Origin: Antedon mediterranea | Lineage: Eukaryota; Echinodermata; Crinoidea; Comatulida; Antedonidae | Assembly: GCF_964355755.1 (NCBI RefSeq) | Contig: NC_092671.1 | Coordinates: 20,488,001 to 20,552,000 of the forward strand | Reading direction: 5' to 3' | DNA length: 64,000 nt | In this document: piece by piece, positions 59,291 to 64,000 of the stretch | Layout: every line of letters starts with the position of its first letter | Position numbering within the stretch: position 1 is the first letter of the stretch | Made by a program: the position numbers and the translations under genes | The notes under the pieces: model-generated | What the model saw: the letters and a program-made list of their open reading frames with translations, nothing else | What the model was told of the DNA's origin: nothing | The model's database searches: none

Positions 59291-59490
59291 AGTGGTTGCC
59301 AAGATAGAGGCACCTGAGCCTATGGGCAGCCATTTTGAAAACGCGCCCTCACGGGAATACGCACCACTGCGCAATGTGCAGACAACCTGATTTTAGTTCG
59401 TATATGGGTAGGGTTAAAAAAAATACTGGTCCCGAAAAATCCCCAGGGGAGGGGGGGGGAGGGTCCCGTGTTTGAGCCCACAGTCTAATA

Positions 59491-59888
59491 CCTCTGAGTG
59501 TAATCACTTCTTTATAGTTATGATGTTTAAATAGTTAAAATTACTAAAAAGTTACTTAAAATATAGCTACAGTATTACCTTAAATCTCGTAAAATAAATA
59601 TGTATTGATTAATTTAGACTTCTGTTGTCATTATAAGAGTATTGTAATATGTATTCATTTCTATATGTTGGTTATAGCTTTAATACTGCTAAATATAATC
59701 CCATATTAATCGCCATTTGATATCGCATGCTGGTCTGTAGTTTTATGAAGCTAAGATGTAGCCTACTACACTGAAAATTTAAGAAAAATATAATTTATCC
59801 CTCTTTTAATTGGAACACAGCCACAACGAAAGACAAAAAAACAACAGAGAAGAAGAAACAAGTGGTGTCAACTGTTTACAGCAGAGTC

Positions 59889-59928
<40 letters not shown>

Positions 59929-61794
59929 CTAGAGCTGCTACTGTCAAGATTCTGCACCTTAATCAAAAAGAGAGTAAAGTCAAATTTGTAAATTTAAAAT
60001 TTATATTTAAAAAAATAAAAAAAATATCTGGGCTAGCCTAAGCCCAGGTAGGTCCTATGCCTATAGGAGGCCTATTGATTGTTTGTTTGTTGCCTATTAA
60101 ATTATTATTATTAATAATTAGTAGGATAGGCCTAATCAATAAATATTAATATACTTTGTCTTTACTACATATATAGAATTAGAATTGGTGTATCAATTAT
60201 CTTGGCATGGCAATATTGCTTGTAGTCGTGAAGTTAAATAGGCCTAGTTTTCTTTTCACAATAGTAGGCCTAGGCCTACTACAGTACTTTATTATTGGTA
60301 ATTTTGTAGTCTGGATAGTGAAACAAATCTAAACATATAGCCTAGGCCTATATTATAATAATAACAACTTTATTTAAAAACGGATGCAACACTTGAATCA
60401 CCATATTGGTGTTTTTCACAACTTAGGCCGTTACTTACTACAAAACTATTTACACAAGTTATCATTTACAGTACATATGATTAAAAAATTATACAAAAAA
60501 AAATGATTTTTAGGCCTAGGTAGGCTAGGTATATAGACTTGCCCCAAGTCTGTATTTATTGTCTTTTTTTTTTATTTATTTGTTTTTATTTCGACCGCGA
60601 TTTTTATCTGAAAATACAGACTTGTGAAACACGTATAGAAATCGATTTGCAGACCGCAAACCTCCGATAAGAATGACGTAGGTTATCATACCGTATTTGG
60701 CTATATGGGGCGGGCGGTATGTAAATATGGATTTTGAATCAACCAATGATCATTTTGTTTCAAAATGAAAAAGATCGAGTACGTACAGTGCTGAATGTAC
60801 GATCGAGACTGAACAACTGTTGATAAAATATAAAATCGTGTTGCCAAGTTGTTTTGTTTATTAATTGTTTAGTCCTCCTTCGTAGGGCTACTCAACTCGT
60901 ACGTATGACATGCCAAATAAAATGCCAATAAATAAGGTACATACCACCACCGACCGGCACACAACAGGGCTACACCACCACAAACACAGAACAGGACAGG
61001 GTCTGGGTGTGAATTATAAAATCAAATTATCTCCGCATAATATGATCCATTCAATGTTTGATTTGGCGGAGAAGCTAGCCTATCATATCAAGACGAGTTT
61101 TCATGTTCTTGGGAAAAATCCCATCAAATGTTTACCAGACAACTAGGCATATAAAATCATTTATAGCCTTCAGAAACTTTCATCAATGTATACCCAAGTA
61201 CACATTGTCTAAACGTAGCATAGCGCATGCGTATCATCTTAGATGTTGAGTCTTTGAAATTCTGAAATATGAATATTAAAACTGCCTGCGAGTGAGTAGC
61301 CAATGGCATGCGGCTGAAACTAGTCAACTGGATAGTTTATGCACCAAGAATTCTTGGGGTCAAACCACGTGACTTATGCGTGTTTCCCCAGACGGAGTAT
61401 CCAAACTCAAGTAATACATGTATGAAACGCCATATGTGCAAAAATATTTATATTTTTACTAATATTAAGACAAAACTCCGTCTGGAGCCCAAACTAGCTA
61501 GGTATATTATGTCATCATTTATTTTGTAATTTAGTACCTAGGCCTAGGTAAAGTATCAGTATTATTAATTAAATCGTTAAAGTCGTTTACAACTGACACT
61601 GAATTCTAAAAAATGTTGAAGAATCCTATGAACTGTTGGATTAGGCCCTTAGTTATTTATATGATTTATATTGTAATTATGCTGTATTACTATTAGTTAT
61701 TACAATTTTCATTTATAGTTGCTGCAATTTGTTTATGAAATAAAGCGATATTACTTGGTCCAAAAAAATTGAAAATTTTTTATTATGTGTAATG
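59491..61794. other. Interior of the large CCCAGCGGGCA element
   Basis: (GA)n microsatellite at about 59897-59927. A LINE-tail-like stretch lies at 60355-60480 (CAACTTTATTTAAAAACGGA). A 78-codon frame at 60910-61146 starts MPNKMPINKVHTTTDRHTTG and a 73-codon frame at 61308-61529 is also open; I recognise neither. These are the only candidates for genes carried by the element. Confidence 0.4.
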
Positions 61795-62245
61795 GTTTAA
61801 ATTGGACGTCGATACAACATTGAAATCGTGACGTTTAACACAACGTTAATCCAACTTGTAATGACGTCGTTGCTCGACGTCGATTCACCTTTCAAATCCA
61901 AGTACATTTCAACATTGTATCGACGTCGTGACTGGACGTCGAAGTAACATTCATATTTGACGTTGAAACAATGTCAAACATATGACTAAAATCCAACATT
62001 TATCGACGTCGTGACTGGACGTCTTTTTAACGTTGATATCCGACGTTGACAACTGACATCGATTCAACTTTCAAATCCAACTACAAAACAACGTTGAATC
62101 GACGTTGCGACTGGACGTCGATGTAACGTTTATATCTGACGCTGACACAACGTCACAAAGATTACGTCGATTCACCTTTCAAATCCAACTACATTCAACG
62201 GCGTGTCGACGTCAGGGTTCTACGTTAATCCAACAGGTTTTGCCC
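61795..62245. repeat. Right subterminal ACGTTG/GACGTCG zone
   Basis: Dense GACGTCGAT, CAACGTTG and ACGTCGTGACTGGACGTCG words. CTTTCAAATCCAACTAC recurs three times about 125 bp apart. Less regular than the left array. Confidence 0.7.
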
Positions 62246-62261
62246 GCTGGGAACTGTCTGT

Positions 62262-62578
62262 GGTTATATAATAATAATAAAAGTTCATTCGTATATAGCG
62301 CTCTACAAGCAATCTTCTCTAAGCGCTGAACATTACCCCAGTCATTTTTTGGATCAAACACGTATGGAAACATACTCCCATAATGCAGCTAGTAATCAGC
62401 GCAAAGTTGTGTCTTGATGTAACCGGGTACCCATTTATACACCTGGGTGGAGAGAGGCAAACGTAAGTAAAGTATCTTGCCTAAGGATACAAGCAATGCG
62501 GCGAGAGTTGGATTCGAACCTCGGTCTCACGATCAGTAGTCCAACGTCCAACACCCTGCGCCACATGCATCCGTATGT
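62262..62578 (-). mobile_element. tRNA-derived SINE, antisense orientation relative to plus
   Basis: Reading the minus strand from 62578: a tRNA-like head with A box GTGGCGCAGGGTGTTGGACG and B box GAGGTTCGAATCCAACTC. Then comes the body phrase TATCCTTAGGCAAGATACTT, CTCTCCACCCAGGTGTATAA and ATGGGTACC, a TAGAGCGCTATATACGAATG end and a (TTA)n tail. Similar CTTGCCYAAGGAYAC and CACCYGGGTGRAG phrases are widespread in deuterostome SINEs. It abuts the right end of the large element. Confidence 0.75.
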
Positions 62579-63184
62579 GCCATATTTTTTAAGTCTTCAA
62601 CTTTCGATATTTTTTCAGTATTCAACTTTCGATAAACAATAATTGTTTTAGCGAGCACACATCAAATGACTGCATGCGTGATTGCCATTTCAAGCATGTC
62701 TGTCGAACATAGCAGAGTGAAAATAATATTTTGTCACACCCCCCACGCCTCGATCCGGTAGACCTGATAGATGGAAAATCTGTCTTTACTATTTAGCAGT
62801 GTAGCGGGACGATTCTGCCCTGAGAGAATTCGGCCTTGTGGTGATTCGGTCTAAAAATTCATCTCTGTATATTTTATCTTATGGCTTTGTTGGTCAAATA
62901 AATAATTGCATACAGGCTAGTCCCACTTGAACTCAAAAACATAATAAATCAAGCAATAAAAAAAATTAAAGGCAATACTGTTTATAAGACTTATGAAGAA
63001 TTTTCTACATACAGAATCTACAGAGTACTATAAAGGGTAACCAACTGCACTATACAAATATGAAGAAACGATAAATCACATTAGCAAAATATACCTTTGC
63101 AACATAAGACTATATAACACCGTAAGATATAAACAAAGAAAGAAAAAGAAGCTAAAGACCATGTTTTAGAGTATCGAAACATAC
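62579..63184. other. IFT54 intron, nothing recognised
   Basis: No gene or repeat recognised between the SINE and the 18-nt exon. Confidence 0.4.
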
Positions 63185-63202
63185 CTTTATCCGAATCAGA
63201 AT
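63185..63202 (-). CDS. TRAF3IP1: IFT54 18-nt microexon
   Basis: An 18-nt exon sits between a good acceptor (TTCTTCAATTAG) and the donor GTATGT. It begins with two bases of a split codon and ends with one, so it encodes acidic residues SDSDK plus shared codons and joins in phase to the 52472 exon, giving D-Y-D-H-D. Length and phase are symmetric, so skipping it would keep the frame. Identification rests on splice signals, phase and the acidic linker expected at this point. Confidence 0.6.
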
Positions 63203-63648
63203 CTAATTGAAGAAAAAAACATATATAAAGCATTTTATATTAACCAAATTGATCATTCTTTGTATCAACAATTCATTCATTATAATGTAAAAAAGGAAAT
63301 GGCAATTATATAAAAATAAAAATACTGTACATTAATCCAGTCAAAAATCACATTCATGGTAACAAATTTCTGGCATGAGGTGGATACAAATTGCATATCT
63401 AATAAAATTTTCTGGCTAAATCCAAGATTTTTAACGACGTAACATCAAGAAATTCTGAACTGTACTGTGTAAGTTTCATTAGGGTACAAGCATATGCCAT
63501 GGTGAGGGTGGTTTTTGGAATGGACTAAATATATTTAACAATCATATCAGTAGTACACATTTTGTGTAAATATAGTCTGGCCTACTGTACAGAACAAAAA
63601 TAAAGTAAACTACATGGTTTTGGATTGATAAATATATATATTTTCGCG

Positions 63649-63900
63649 CCATGCCTTTAGGCAGCTATATTCCCAGAGGAGATAATCATAAAGAAGCTTT
63701 ATTAATGCGAAAGCTATATAGCTATGACTGAAACTTTTGAAATTCAGCTAATTTATACAGTAGGTCAAAGATATTGGACCCAAAAAACGTCTGGGAAAAG
63801 AGAGTCTATGAGGGCTCACGGTTGAACGAATTTGGATTCTCGTCCTAATTCTTTCTTTATTTTAATATTAATACAAAATATTAACAGGCATTGTATGATT
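63649..63900. repeat. Dispersed repeat, copy 2 (see 20513-21105)
   Basis: Uninterrupted copy: TTTTCGCGCCATGCCTTTAG, AAGAAGCTTTATTAATGCGA, AAGAGAGTCTATGAGGGCTC, ACGGTTGAACGA, then ATTCTTTCTTTATTTTAATA. The sequences right and left of it (63203-63648 and 63901-64000) show nothing else. Confidence 0.65.
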
Positions 63901-64000
63901 TGTTTGCAATAATAACTTTTAATGCATTGTTATCCCAATCATAGGTGTGCTACAAATTGCAATCCTCAATACATTTAGGGGTGCTGTAGGTGTGCTGTTT

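Larger units (their letters stand above)
55634..59487 (+). mobile_element. AcademX-like DNA transposon, TSD ATA
   Basis: 3854 bp between ATA at 55631-55633 and 59488-59490. Both termini begin TAGACTGTGGGC. Further in, both carry ATCAGGTTGTCTGCACATTG, CGCAGTGGTGCGTA, TGAGGGCGC and CAAAATGGC in inverted orientation; the right arm has an extra G/C-rich spacer. It encodes a broken XPG-nuclease-like protein (56408-58532) and no classical DDE transposase that I can see. A 3-bp duplication plus an XPG-type nuclease fits the AcademX group. Superfamily assignment is inference. The direct duplication at 58697-59290 lies in its 3' part. Confidence 0.7.
53855..62251. mobile_element. Large element with CCCAGCGGGCA termini, host of nested transposon
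   Basis: The left end CCCAGCGGGCAGACCGACGT and the inverted right end CCCAGCGGGCAAAACCTGTT delimit 8397 bp. Both subterminal zones are dense in ACGTTG and GACGTCG words: left 53862-55015 with a unit of about 88 bp, right 61795-62245. It is related to the element at 13437-19493. Removing the 3854-bp insertion at 55634-59487 leaves about 4.5 kb. The interior at 59490-61790 has unassigned frames at 60910-61146 and 61308-61529 and a (GA)n run near 59897. No recognisable transposase. The flanks share only AA. Confidence 0.62.
39784..63202 (-). other. TRAF3IP1: IFT54/TRAF3IP1 gene, 3' portion (seven exons, gene span)
   Basis: IFT54 (TRAF3IP1, MIP-T3) is a peripheral subunit of the ciliary IFT-B complex. 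Its N-terminal CH-type domain binds tubulin and its C-terminal coiled coil pairs with IFT20. Seven exons join in phase on the minus strand: 63185-63202, 52472-52532, 48233-48313, 46009-46132, 45280-45381, 41533-41756 and 39784-39940, 767 nt ending in a TGA stop. The product runs from an acidic linker through a conserved RPSSARPAPPKVK block to the C-terminal coiled coil. The N-terminal exons lie right of base 64000. Introns hold a Harbinger transposon, two LINE remnants and an 8.4-kb nested transposon. Confidence 0.9.

Overview
This is AT-rich, intron-dominated animal DNA, not bacterial. The evidence is canonical GT-AG exons, multi-kilobase introns, many inverted-repeat transposons, minisatellites and LINE/SINE remains. 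The palindrome AGGCCT, usually as TAGGCCTA, is scattered throughout. The two genes (cubilin and an intraflagellar transport subunit), the transposon mix and the AGGCCT-rich composition suggest a marine invertebrate deuterostome. An echinoderm is my best guess, but the sequence does not prove it.

Two real genes are supported, both on the minus strand. Bases 222-21662 hold seven exons from the N-terminal part of cubilin (CUBN). In gene order they encode a conserved GHLVFRTG segment, a coiled-coil stretch and then EGF-like and calcium-binding EGF-like repeats. One intron is about 15.2 kb. The signal-peptide exon lies further upstream and was not found, and the CUB-domain part lies beyond base 1. 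Bases 39784-63202 hold the last seven exons, including the stop codon, of the IFT-B subunit IFT54/TRAF3IP1. One of them is an 18-nt microexon. All reading-frame phases join correctly across both genes.

The rest is mostly mobile DNA. Two large elements (13437-19493 and 53855-62251) share CCCAGYGGGCA termini and long subterminal arrays of the palindrome CAACGTTG. The second has been invaded by a 3.85-kb transposon (55634-59487). That transposon has long terminal inverted repeats, a 3-bp ATA target duplication and a broken gene whose C-terminal half looks like an XPG/FEN-type nuclease, which fits the AcademX class of DNA transposons. Other elements include a complete PIF/Harbinger transposon with a frameshifted transposase (41921-44061), a TTAA-flanked Kolobok-like element with a THAP-like remnant (31387-32398), a TTAA-flanked piggyBac-like MITE (27899-28525), two copies of a TA-flanked MITE of which one has a matching empty site in this window, three copies of a TTCCCACTAG MITE, two LINE reverse-transcriptase remnants, an antisense SINE, and a Penelope-like remnant with a degenerate hammerhead ribozyme core.

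The 18-kb stretch between the two genes also holds a tRNA-like gene with a full cloverleaf and a Pol III terminator. Its body resembles tRNA-Glu but its anticodon is ATC (Asp). A minisatellite with higher-order structure lies nearby. The two protein genes show no functional link beyond adjacency. The transposons sit in introns or between genes, several of them antisense to the host gene.
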